Of a stretch of 8,671 bases of DNA, positions 1 through 6,284 are shown piece by piece. Numbering within the stretch: the stretch's first letter is position 1; each line of letters opens with the position of its first letter. A program made the translations under genes and the position numbers. A model generated the notes under the pieces. The model ran no database searches and was not told the DNA's origin. It worked only from the letters and a program-made list of their open reading frames with translations. Origin of the DNA: an uncultured Eubacterium sp. (GTDB lineage Bacteria; Bacillota; Clostridia; Lachnospirales; Lachnospiraceae); assembly GCA_910579075.1 (NCBI GenBank), contig CAJTSV010000134.1:1-8671 (forward strand). Reading direction: 5' to 3'.

Positions 1-1
1 C

Positions 2-448
2 ATTGACAGGGAAACCGCCCCGGTTGTCCGGCTGATTTTCGGATATGCGCTGGACGGCCACGGCCCCAACTACATCCGGCGCAGGCTGGAGGAAGGAAAG
101 CACCCCTGCCCCACATGGTGGAACCGGAAGCGGGGACACCGGAACATCCGCACCAAATGGGAAAAGAAAGACCCGGAGAACGGGCGGTACGTCTGGGACT
201 TCTCCGTGATTAAGGAAATCCTGATGAACCCCGTCTACACCGGCGCAATCGCTTCCCAAAAGACCGAGTACCGCTTTAAAATCGGCACTATCCGGGATAA
301 GAAGCCGGAGGACTGGATTGTGGTGGAGGGGACGCATGAGCCGCTGGTGGACAAAAAGAGCTTCGCCATCGTGCAGGAAAAGCTGAAATCCCGCCAGAAA
401 GCTGTATTGTTCCTACTAATTGGGGATAACACATCTAATGACACATGA
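2..448 (+). pseudogene. Large serine recombinase, internal fragment truncated at both window edge and 3' junction
   Basis: The frame is open from the left edge and reads IDRETAPVVRLIFGYALDG, then a basic segment with paired tryptophans, then VIKEILMNPVYTGAIASQK and WIVVEGTHEPLV. These are hallmarks of the Recombinase domain (PF07508) of large serine recombinases of the TnpX/TndX type, which excise and insert transposons by site-specific recombination. The catalytic resolvase domain would lie upstream, outside the window. Homology runs to about KLKSRQ (position 397). The next 16 codons (AVLFLLIG..., stop TGA at 446-448) do not resemble the family and come from reading the antisense strand of the neighbouring XRE fragment. 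The zinc-ribbon and coiled-coil C-terminal region of the family is therefore missing, so the protein is probably inactive. The segment is visibly richer in GC than the DNA beyond 400, which supports a separate origin. Confidence 0.88.
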
Positions 449-609
449 AAAATCCTGCTTATTTTAACGATGCTTTCTAAATCGGGAGATGTGCTGTCTG
501 ACTCCCATTTGGAAATTGTCTGTCTGGACACGTCAATTTTCTCAGCTAATTGTTCCTGTGTCATTCCTGAAAGTTTTCTTAATTGGTTGAGTTTATTTCC
601 AATTTTCAT
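433..609 (-). pseudogene. XRE-family HTH regulator, 5' fragment
   Basis: The ATG at 607-609 has an AAGGAGG ribosome binding site at 618-624 (spacing 8), so the start is intact. Residues 1-59 form a complete Cro/C1-type helix-turn-helix: LNQLRKLSGMTQEQLAEKI, then DVSRQTISKWESDSTSPD and IVKISRIFHVSLD. After residue 59, where the family normally continues with a DLL-type motif, the frame runs into VLSPISRNN and then into antisense of the recombinase, with no stop until 235. Only the DNA-binding domain remains and the C-terminal part was lost at the junction. If expressed, it would be a 124-residue chimera with a nonsense tail. Original targets are unknown. Related XRE proteins often sit beside transporters or mobile elements, but nothing here links it to the ABC operon. 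Confidence 0.82.
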
Positions 610-798
610 TTTCGTTGTCCTCCTTAATCGTGATTCTAAATGATTTTAGCTATTTTTTCTATCAACGCATCTTTACATTTGCGCTCAATATGGCGACATT
701 AGCGAAAAAACCGCCATTTTCTCTGTTTCAGCTTTAATCCATTCCAGAAATTTTCAAATTATAACATTTATTTTATAGTTTTTCCATTTCGATTTGGA
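610..798. other. AT-rich upstream region of the XRE fragment, up to the IS110 left end
   Basis: No gene is seen here. The 3' part holds the XRE ribosome binding site (618-624). On the minus strand a possible promoter reads TGGAAA, 17 nt, TATAAT (the -10 complement is at 758-763). It would give a leader of about 145 nt and is unconfirmed. A six-base inverted repeat, ATGGCG (690-695) with CGCCAT (712-717), is followed on the plus strand by TTTT and could be a very weak terminator. The short TTTCCA/TGGAAA dyad at 781-800 abuts the presumed IS110 insertion point. Confidence 0.4.
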
Positions 799-809
799 AA
801 TGCGGAATT

Positions 810-815
810 TATACT
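810..815 (+). promoter_or_regulatory. Candidate -10 box of the IS110 leader RNA
   Basis: TATACT matches the sigma-A -10 consensus at five of six positions. It would start transcription near 822, just before the first long stem of the leader (827). No convincing -35 lies 17 nt upstream (787-792 is TTTCGA). That is expected if, as described for IS110 elements, the full promoter forms only when the right end is joined to the left end in the excised circle. In this truncated copy the promoter is probably weak. Confidence 0.35.
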
Positions 816-821
816 AGAATA

Positions 822-983
822 ATGTGACGCTGGCGGTCTATCTCTTGTTTTCGGCTGCCTGCTTCTGTATCGAGCATTTGCACCCCGTTTGTCAGCGTAA
901 ATGATTTGCCCTTGAGCACAGCATATTGCCGCACCTTTTATGGATTGCACGAGCAGCAAAGTCCGCATTATCCCGGGCAAATC
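822..983 (+). ncRNA. Candidate IS110 bridge RNA (fossil)
   Basis: Seen in the sequence: stem A pairs 827-836 with 889-898 (ACGCTG/CAGCGT plus one GC and three GU pairs). It encloses an inner hairpin, 860-864 with 872-876, and unpaired flanks 837-859 and 877-888. Stem B pairs 903-911 with 975-983 (GATTTGCCC/GGGCAAATC, nine perfect pairs). It encloses a small hairpin at 931-948 and unpaired flanks 912-930 and 949-974. Two consecutive stem-loops, each with an internal bubble, upstream of an IS110 transposase start match the target-binding and donor-binding loops of bridge RNAs known from IS621 and relatives. Bases 958-969 in the 3' flank of stem B are complementary, with one mismatch, to 799-810 at the presumed left terminus, as expected for a right donor guide. 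The fold was done by eye and function is inferred. Confidence 0.42.
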
Positions 984-1010
984 TCCTGGCAATTCTATTG
1001 CAGAGGAGAT
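981..1010 (+). promoter_or_regulatory. Hairpin sequestering the IS110 transposase ribosome binding site
   Basis: ATCTCCT (981-987) pairs with AGGAGAT (1004-1010), and GCAAT (989-993) pairs with ATTGC (997-1001) around a TCT loop. The stem buries the AGGAG (1004-1008) that lies 9 nt before the transposase ATG at 1018. Such hairpins are known in several insertion sequence families, where they stop transcription entering from outside from producing transposase. Bases 981-983 are shared with stem B of the leader RNA, so the two folds compete at their edge. Confidence 0.5.
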
Positions 1011-1017
1011 GTCCTGC

Positions 1018-1136
1018 ATGAAAGACCTTCTGGAAACTTCCTGCGGGCTGGATGTCCACAAAGATAAAATTGCTGCCTGTATCCTGACCGGCTCTCCAAA
1101 GAAACGGAAGGCCAGTCTTTGACGTTTGCTATTCGA
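1018..1136 (+). pseudogene. IS110-family transposase, N-terminal fragment with frameshift
   Basis: The ATG at 1018-1020 follows AGGAG at 1004-1008 with 9 nt spacing. The frame reads MKDLLETSCGLDVHKDKIAA and then CILTG. GLDVHKD is the characteristic start of the IS110 DEDD (RuvC-like) transposase domain, with the aspartate of LDVHK expected to be the first catalytic acid. After ILTG the reading frame breaks. The starting frame gives SPKKRKASL and stops at 1120-1122, whereas the next frame from 1092 gives LSKETEGQSLTF, which looks like the natural continuation and stops at 1137-1139. A one-base indel near 1089-1092 is likely. Everything beyond about residue 40 of a protein normally some 400 residues long is missing, including the C-terminal serine domain. 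It is non-functional. Confidence 0.78.
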
Positions 1137-1144
1137 TAAAATTA

Positions 1145-3478
1145 TTACTGGAGCTTAATTATGTCCACGATTGCCCTTCTGCCAATCTGCCGGATGGGGC
1201 ATCTAATCGCAGCCGCCGCAGACGCAAGGCAGAGGAACACAATCAAAAGAAGTGAACTCACAGGAATTTGCCATGCAGTTCCCCATTTATCTGCAATCAA
1301 AAACTGGAACATCAGCTTGTTCAGAGGCAGTCCCAAGACGCATCCGGCAACACAGCCAAGTATTGCATAGGTAAAAGCTTCTGCCGCAATCATCTTATAA
1401 AGCTGATTTGTTCCCATTCCTATAGAACGCATGATTCCGTACTGTCTTGTTCTGGACGCTACACTGGCGTTCATGCTGTTAAAGATGTTAAACACTGTGA
1501 TAAGCGAAATAATAATGAGGAAGCCATAAATAAACACCGTTCCTGTATAGCAGGAACTTTGGGATTCGGAATTGGTAATTCTCTTATCTGAAACAGTGCT
1601 GTCGGATGGGACCATGCTCCGTATTGCGGAAACAATATCATCCCCGCCAGCAGAGGAAAATTGAACGTCAATCGCCTTATAGCCCAAATCGCCAGCCAAA
1701 GCGGCAAATGTCTGTTCCGAGCAAATCATATATCCACCACTGCCTGCACTGTTGACTGCACTGGCCGTAGCCGTTGCCAGTATTCCGGCAATCGTTACCT
1801 GCTTATCACCGGAAGATGTATGAAGAACTACGGTATCTCCAACGTTCCAATTTACGCCATCCTGATAAGTGACCAGAACACTATCTGTATTTTCCATAGC
1901 AGGCGTGATACTGCCCTCATTCAATTCGTCTTTCGCCCACCCGAATTGGTTATCATCGTAAGAAATGAGCGTGATGGTTCCTTCTCCTATATCCGGGGAA
2001 AAAGCAAGGCCAGTCATTTCCATACGGCCAAAAACCTCGTCAACACCTTCCATTTTGCCAATCTGTTCCACCAGCGACTTGTCCAGAGGCGTATTTCCCA
2101 TTGTAATAGATATATCCGCTGCCGATGGAGATAGCGCAGGCATCCCCTGATTGAGAAAGACTGCCATTACCTGAAACGCCAGGAACATCATTATGCTGAT
2201 AGCAAACGAGCAGGTCATGAGGAATACATTCTTTTTGCCGAATAGTGCATGGAAAATTCCCATGCTGGTTTCGATGTGAAACAGTTTTGTATTTGCGGCT
2301 CTCTTGTTCTGCGTAAGCTGTGTACTGCCGCTGATTGCAGTTACCGGCGATACTTTAGAAGCCTTTTTCGCCGGGGACAGGGATGCCAGCAGCACAATCA
2401 GAAAACCAATCACCGCACCAGCAATCAGACCGCTTACACTAAACTGAAAAAGCGGTATTTCTGAAAAGCGTTCCCCACTGATAAATTTCAGCAAAAGGCA
2501 GGCACACCATGTAATAATCTGTCCGGCAGCCAGCCCAATCGGTACCCCCTTCATACTTTGGCGCAGCCCTTGAAAAATGACGAAGCGCTTTACCTGTGCT
2601 TTGGATGCACCCAGGCACCGCAAAAGCCCATAGAACTGAACCCGTTCCAGAACATTTGTGTTAAAGCTGGCAGCAATCATTACTGCACCAGCAATCAGCA
2701 CCAAAAGGACAAGAAAACCCGCAACGATGTATAGGGACTGCATTGTGCTGTTCTCACTCTGTCCCATCAATCCAAGGAGCGCCGTATTTTCGCTTGCCTG
2801 ACTGTCTGAAAGGCCATATTGCGCTTTTATTTCATTCATGGCCTCCTGAATGTTTACACCATCTTTAAACCGGACGCGGAAAGTAGTTCCGTCTTCAGCA
2901 TTTTCATCAGCAATTTGGCGAAAACCGTCCTCGGTCAATACCATGCCATATACATCAGCTTTAAGCAGACTTCCCATATCGGCAAGGACGCCAGTAATAT
3001 GGTATTCACGGCTGGAACCATCCGGCACTGTAACGGTCACCGTGTCGCCAGCCGCAAGGCCCAGCTGTTCCAAAGCCGATTTATTCAATAATGCTTCATC
3101 GGGCTGGGTGGGATATGAACCGCTTTCCATATCCATTTCTGTCAAAACGGAAAAGGTATCCTCATTCGCACCTGCGAAGCTGACCGCTTTGCAGCCGATA
3201 GAGCCGGTACTTCCTTGATAGGCCCATCCGCAGAGGGCAGCATCTATCCGCGCTTTTACGAGTTCTGCCGTCTGTTCGTCAATATCGGTCAGACTGATAT
3301 GGTATTCACCATTCGTCTTGATAAAATAATTTTTCTGTGTGCGCAGCGCCATGTCTGCCATACTGAAAATAGCAGTTACCAGCAACACCGAAAGGACTAT
3401 GCAGAGAACAGAACTTCGATTGTTCTTACGGTGTACCTTTTCGTATTGCGGCACCAATCCAAGGTAGCTTTTCAACAC
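1145..3478 (-). CDS. FtsX-type ABC transporter permease (two-domain, eight predicted TM)
   Basis: This 777-residue membrane protein is the export or extraction partner of the adjacent ATPase. Hydrophobic segments lie at about 22-44, 248-270, 312-332, 347-367, 418-440, 645-667, 702-722 and 741-759. The result is a duplicated 1+3 plus 1+3 topology with two large extracytoplasmic domains (about 45-247 and 441-644), as in MacB/LolCE-like permeases. Both FtsX signatures are visible: QFYGLLRCLGASKAQVKRF near residue 281 and TRQYGIMRSIGMGTNQLYK near 678. The start is GTG at 3476-3478, overlapping the ATPase stop by 7 nt. A G-run complement at 3486-3490 acts as a weak ribosome binding site, so translational coupling is likely. 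The C-terminus appears natural (stop 1145-1147), although the IS110 remnant lies directly behind it. Likely substrates are antimicrobial peptides, lipids or lipoproteins; the sequence does not decide. Confidence 0.95.
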   Translation of the reverse strand: MLKSYLGLVPQYEKVHRKNNRSSVLCIVLSVLLVTAIFSMADMALRTQKNYFIKTNGEYHISLTDIDEQTAELVKARIDAALCGWAYQGSTGSIGCKAVSFAGANEDTFSVLTEMDMESGSYPTQPDEALLNKSALEQLGLAAGDTVTVTVPDGSSREYHITGVLADMGSLLKADVYGMVLTEDGFRQIADENAEDGTTFRVRFKDGVNIQEAMNEIKAQYGLSDSQASENTALLGLMGQSENSTMQSLYIVAGFLVLLVLIAGAVMIAASFNTNVLERVQFYGLLRCLGASKAQVKRFVIFQGLRQSMKGVPIGLAAGQIITWCACLLLKFISGERFSEIPLFQFSVSGLIAGAVIGFLIVLLASLSPAKKASKVSPVTAISGSTQLTQNKRAANTKLFHIETSMGIFHALFGKKNVFLMTCSFAISIMMFLAFQVMAVFLNQGMPALSPSAADISITMGNTPLDKSLVEQIGKMEGVDEVFGRMEMTGLAFSPDIGEGTITLISYDDNQFGWAKDELNEGSITPAMENTDSVLVTYQDGVNWNVGDTVVLHTSSGDKQVTIAGILATATASAVNSAGSGGYMICSEQTFAALAGDLGYKAIDVQFSSAGGDDIVSAIRSMVPSDSTVSDKRITNSESQSSCYTGTVFIYGFLIIISLITVFNIFNSMNASVASRTRQYGIMRSIGMGTNQLYKMIAAEAFTYAILGCVAGCVLGLPLNKLMFQFLIADKWGTAWQIPVSSLLLIVFLCLASAAAAIRCPIRQIGRRAIVDIIKLQ

Positions 3479-4155
3479 GGCGACACCCCCAAGTCCTGTA
3501 ACACGCCATCGGTCATACGGAACACGCGGTCTGCTGCGCTGGCGTGATTTTTGTTGTGGGTTATCATCAAAATAGTCTGTTGATACCTGTCCGACATGGT
3601 TTGCAGTAAAGCCAAAACTTCCTGACTGTTTTTGCTGTCCAAGTTTCCGGTCGGTTCATCCGCCATAATCAGGGCGGGGCGCGTGGCTAATGCCCGGCCA
3701 ATCGCCACACGCTGCTGCTGGCCGCCGGAGAGCTGGCCGGGAAGGTGTTTCCGGCGCTCGCTCAGCCCAAGCACCTGCAGCAATTCGTTGACGAACTTTT
3801 GATTTGGCTTTTTATAGTCAAGCAGCAGCGGAAATGTAATGTTCTGCTCCACGTTCAGCTCCGGAATCAGATTAAACGACTGGAAAATAAATCCGATATG
3901 CTGCCGCCGGAACACAGTCAGTTTCTTCTCCGGCATAGAAAAAATATCCTGTCCGTCAATCCACACCCTGCCGGAAGCGGCACTGTCCAGCGCACCGATT
4001 ACATTCAGCAAGGTACTTTTGCCGGAACCCGACTCGCCAATGATGGCGATAAACTCGCCCTTGCGGACGGAAAATGATGCATGGTTCAAAGCGTGAACTT
4101 CTGTTTCGCCTGTGCCATAGGTTTTGCACAGGTCTTGTACTTCAAGAATATTCAT
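3472..4155 (-). CDS. ABC transporter ATP-binding protein (LolD/MacB-type)
   Basis: This cytoplasmic ATPase powers the FtsX permease encoded next to it. All motifs are intact (numbering from an upstream TTG; subtract 2 for the ATG start): Walker A GESGSGKST at 42-50, Q-loop Q94 in FIFQSFNLIP, signature LSGGQQQR at 144-151, Walker B LIMADEP with catalytic E169, D-loop GNLDS, and H-loop H202 in MITHN. At 227 residues it has the usual length for the LolD/MacB/SalX class that works with FtsX permeases. I place the start at ATG 4153-4155, because the AAGGAGG complement at 4164-4170 is 8 nt away. The in-frame TTG two codons upstream is too close to it. The gene lies 63 nt after the histidine kinase stop and overlaps the permease start by 7 nt. 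Confidence 0.96.
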   Translation of the reverse strand: MNILEVQDLCKTYGTGETEVHALNHASFSVRKGEFIAIIGESGSGKSTLLNVIGALDSAASGRVWIDGQDIFSMPEKKLTVFRRQHIGFIFQSFNLIPELNVEQNITFPLLLDYKKPNQKFVNELLQVLGLSERRKHLPGQLSGGQQQRVAIGRALATRPALIMADEPTGNLDSKNSQEVLALLQTMSDRYQQTILMITHNKNHASAADRVFRMTDGVLQDLGVSPC

Positions 4156-4218
4156 ATTCAAAACCTCCTTACGGACAACATCATACCCCCCGTAACTTAC
4201 TTCCAGGTGACATCCATC

Positions 4219-5454
4219 TTACTCATCTGTAAGGTTGAAAAAATTCATTGTAAACGTGGTGCCTGCGCCTAAAGTGCTGGTTACGGAAATAGTTCCGCCG
4301 TGAGCTTCTGCAATAGATTTAGCCAGCGGCAGGCCCAAGCCAATTCCATGAACGTCCGAAGAAAAACGACTGCGGTAAAACCGTTTGAAAATGTTATACA
4401 AATCTTCCGGGTGTATTCCTTTTCCATCATCGGAAATTTCAATCTGTGTCATTAAAGGGGATTGTCCCCATTTTACTCCGACATGACCGCTGTTTTCTGT
4501 ATGCTCCAGGGCATTTTTTACAATATTGCCGATGGCTTCCGATACCCACAGAGCGTCGCATGATAAAACAACATCTTCTTTACCAGAAAGCGTAATTGTT
4601 TTATGCTCCCGTTCTGCCCAGGTTTCAAAGCGTTCTAAAACATCCTGCATGAGAACAGAAAGATTTTCCGGGGTCTTTTCCATCTGAATAATTCCCGCGT
4701 CCAGCCGCGCCAGTTTCAGCAAGGTGTAAATCACATCTTCCATCCGTTTAATCTCTCTTTCAGATTTTTGGGTGAAACTGCTCACGGTTGCTGCATCATC
4801 TTTATGGCTCTCTATAATCTCATGGTACATTTTCAGGGCGGACAGCGGCGTTTTAATCTGATGTGATACATCCGAAATAATGTCCTGCAAAAATTCCTTT
4901 GTCTGCCGCTGATTTTCAGCATTAGCAGAAAGAATGGCTGCCATTTCATTGATGGCATGAAAAAGGCTGTACCAGTCACCAGCCTGGGAACACTCGATGC
5001 GGGACTGGGTATTGCCATCAAGAAATTGGCGGATAGTATTTTCTGCGCTGCTGAAAGCCTTGTGCTGGCGGCGAAGATAGAGAAACAGCGATAAGCAGAT
5101 TGCCCCAAACAGAAAAGCCAACAGCAGAAATACATACAGCATCGTCTGATTTCGGTATGTCTGGACAGCAGGCAAAAAACGCATGGAAACCGTTTCATCA
5201 TATCCAACAGAAGCTAACGCATCCCTGCCGCACTTTATGTCATTCTCGTTTGGCTGTGAAGTAAAAGCGGAGATTGACAGCTCGTTTTCATTGTTCAGCA
5301 AATGGCCTGCAACGCCATAATCATGGAGCAATAATTCCTGCTGAAAATTATTTGCCATAAGTGTGGCAATTTCTCCTGCCAGAAGAAAGGAAACGAGGCA
5401 GATAGCAGTAATAGCGATTAACAGCGTCTTTGTTTCTTTCCCTAATTTGCCCAT
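4219..5454 (-). CDS. Sensor histidine kinase with extracytoplasmic sensor domain
   Basis: This 411-residue membrane kinase is the partner of the upstream response regulator. TM1 spans about 10-33 and TM2 about 105-127, and the roughly 70 residues between them form a small extracytoplasmic sensor. A HAMP-like linker follows (about 128-185). The HisKA motif is VSHQIKTPLSAL with phospho-accepting H198. The HATPase domain shows the N box NIVKNALEHT (310-319), G1 DDGKGI, F box IFKRFYRSR and G2 GIGLGL (370-375), so all catalytic boxes are intact. The SHQIKTPL variant and layout recall VncS-like kinases of vancomycin- or peptide-responsive systems; this is family resemblance only. It is unlike BceS kinases, which have almost no extracellular loop. 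ATG 5452-5454 has GAGG 7 nt upstream, lying over the regulator stop. Confidence 0.96.
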   Translation of the reverse strand: MGKLGKETKTLLIAITAICLVSFLLAGEIATLMANNFQQELLLHDYGVAGHLLNNENELSISAFTSQPNENDIKCGRDALASVGYDETVSMRFLPAVQTYRNQTMLYVFLLLAFLFGAICLSLFLYLRRQHKAFSSAENTIRQFLDGNTQSRIECSQAGDWYSLFHAINEMAAILSANAENQRQTKEFLQDIISDVSHQIKTPLSALKMYHEIIESHKDDAATVSSFTQKSEREIKRMEDVIYTLLKLARLDAGIIQMEKTPENLSVLMQDVLERFETWAEREHKTITLSGKEDVVLSCDALWVSEAIGNIVKNALEHTENSGHVGVKWGQSPLMTQIEISDDGKGIHPEDLYNIFKRFYRSRFSSDVHGIGLGLPLAKSIAEAHGGTISVTSTLGAGTTFTMNFFNLTDE

Positions 5455-5463
5455 AAATCCGCC

Positions 5464-6147
5464 TCACTCAACAACCCACTTATACCCAATTCCCCGCTCG
5501 GTCAGCAGATATTTAGGAGCATTTGGTGTATCTTCTATTTTGTTTCGTAACCGCCGGATATAAACAGATAAAGTATTATCATCTACAAAATTCCCGTTGC
5601 CATCCCACATCCGGTCTAAAATCATTTCCCGCGGCATGAGATGATTAGGATTTTGCATGAACAGGCACAAAAGTTTGTATTCTGCCAAAGGCAGGTCAAT
5701 CGGCCCGCCGTTTTTCCAGACAAGCCTTTCGGTGGTATCTACACGAATACCATTTGCCGTTAAGATTGCCTCTGCTTTAGAAAATTGCAGAGAACGCCGA
5801 AGAAGTGCTTTAATTCTGGAAAGCAGTTCATTGAGCTTGAACGGCTTGGTGATATAATCGTCAGCCCCCATATCCAAACCCCGGACAATGCTGATTTCCT
5901 GATCCGAGGCTGTCAAAAATATAATAGGAACGGTTGAACTGTTTCGTACATCTTTGCAAACATCGAAGCCGGTGCCGTCTGGAAGCGTAACATCCAAAAG
6001 AAGCAAATCGTAATGGCTGCTTTGAAACAGTGACAATGCCTCTTTGACAGTTCTCGCATTGTCTACGGCATATCCGCTGCTCTCCAAAGTATATTGCAAG
6101 CCATCAATCAGGCTTAAATCGTCTTCAACATAGAGTATCCGTTGCAT
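5464..6147 (-). CDS. OmpR/PhoB-family response regulator
   Basis: This 227-residue DNA-binding regulator is phosphorylated by the adjacent kinase. The receiver domain (1-117) shows the acidic pocket E8/D9/D10, phospho-acceptor D52 in LLLLDVTLPDGTG, conserved T79 and K101 in YITKPF. The C-terminal winged helix (about 128-227) has the family pattern LPLAEYKLLCLF, then DDNTLSVYIRRLRNKIED and the final ERGIGYKW. No residue needed for phosphotransfer is missing. ATG 6145-6147 follows AAGGAG (complement 6155-6160) with 7 nt spacing. It is the first clear gene of the four-gene operon and only 9 nt separate it from the kinase. The likely target is its own promoter just upstream, with autoregulation as in related systems; no binding site was identified with confidence. 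Confidence 0.97.
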   Translation of the reverse strand: MQRILYVEDDLSLIDGLQYTLESSGYAVDNARTVKEALSLFQSSHYDLLLLDVTLPDGTGFDVCKDVRNSSTVPIIFLTASDQEISIVRGLDMGADDYITKPFKLNELLSRIKALLRRSLQFSKAEAILTANGIRVDTTERLVWKNGGPIDLPLAEYKLLCLFMQNPNHLMPREMILDRMWDGNGNFVDDNTLSVYIRRLRNKIEDTPNAPKYLLTERGIGYKWVVE

Positions 6148-6208
6148 TTTTAAGCTCCTTTCCTTGTTTTGTCCTCATATCTGCTTCTTTTAGCGCCATA
6201 TCATTCAT
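6125..6208 (-). CDS. Possible 27-residue leader peptide overlapping the regulator start
   Basis: An ATG at 6206-6208 is preceded by AGGAG (complement 6217-6221) with 8 nt spacing. It lies just downstream of the predicted transcription start (about 6227). The frame MNDMALKEADMRTKQGKEL, then KNATDTLC, ends 23 nt inside the response regulator gene, in another frame, and contains the regulator's ribosome binding site. It could couple or regulate translation of the regulator, or it may be chance. No family is recognised. Confidence 0.22.
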   Translation of the reverse strand: MNDMALKEADMRTKQGKELKNATDTLC

Positions 6209-6233
6209 CTCTGCAACTCCTGCAATCTGCTTC

Positions 6234-6262
6234 ATTATATTTCTATTGCCCGAAGAATACAA
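6234..6262 (-). promoter_or_regulatory. Predicted sigma-A promoter of the two-component/ABC operon
   Basis: On the minus strand TTGTAT (6257-6262) and TATAAT (6234-6239) are separated by exactly 17 nt, with a perfect -10 and a four-of-six -35. Transcription would start near 6227, giving a leader of about 80 nt before the response regulator ATG. The promoter lies just after the GH36 stop codon, so the operon can be expressed independently of the alpha-galactosidase gene. Confidence 0.58.
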
Positions 6263-6284
6263 GCCTGGCAGCGTTCTTTCTTCG
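6251..6284 (-). repeat. Inverted repeat behind GH36, touching the operon -35
   Basis: CGAAGAA (6251-6257) and TTCTTCG (6278-6284) form a seven-base dyad with a 20 nt spacer. It begins immediately after the GH36 stop, and its inner arm shares one base with the -35 box. There is no T-tract on the minus strand, so it is a poor terminator. It could instead be a regulator site or an mRNA 3' end stem. Confidence 0.3.

Larger units (their letters stand above)
799..1136 (+). mobile_element. IS110-family insertion sequence, left-end remnant
   Basis: This remnant combines a non-coding leader of about 220 nt with the first codons of an IS110-type DEDD transposase. IS110 elements lack terminal inverted repeats, so the left border cannot be read directly. 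It is placed near 799 because that sequence is complementary to the 3' internal loop of the leader RNA (see the bridge RNA entry). The right part, including most of the transposase and the whole right end, is lost. The exporter permease gene ends at 1145, only a few bases past the last recognisable transposase codons. The remnant cannot move by itself. Confidence 0.6.

Noticed and set aside
690..720. ATGGCG/CGCCAT hairpin followed by TTTT as a terminator
   Set aside because: The stem is only six pairs with a 16 nt loop and the T-run is short. No plus-strand gene ends just upstream.
768..1061. Minus-strand open frame of 97 codons antisense to the IS110 leader
   Set aside because: It has no recognisable protein features, no good ribosome binding site, and overlaps the structured leader and transposase start on the other strand.
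2997..3309. Thirteen-base direct repeat ATATGGTATTCAC at 2997-3009 and 3297-3309, exactly 300 nt apart
   Set aside because: Both copies encode the same short beta-strand-like peptide (EYHI) inside the permease. With no further repeat around them, this is probably chance or codon coincidence.
1145..6147. Assignment of the operon as BceRS-BceAB
   Set aside because: The kinase has a real extracytoplasmic loop, and the permease has two equal outer domains with 1+3 plus 1+3 topology rather than the ten-TM, single-loop BceB form.
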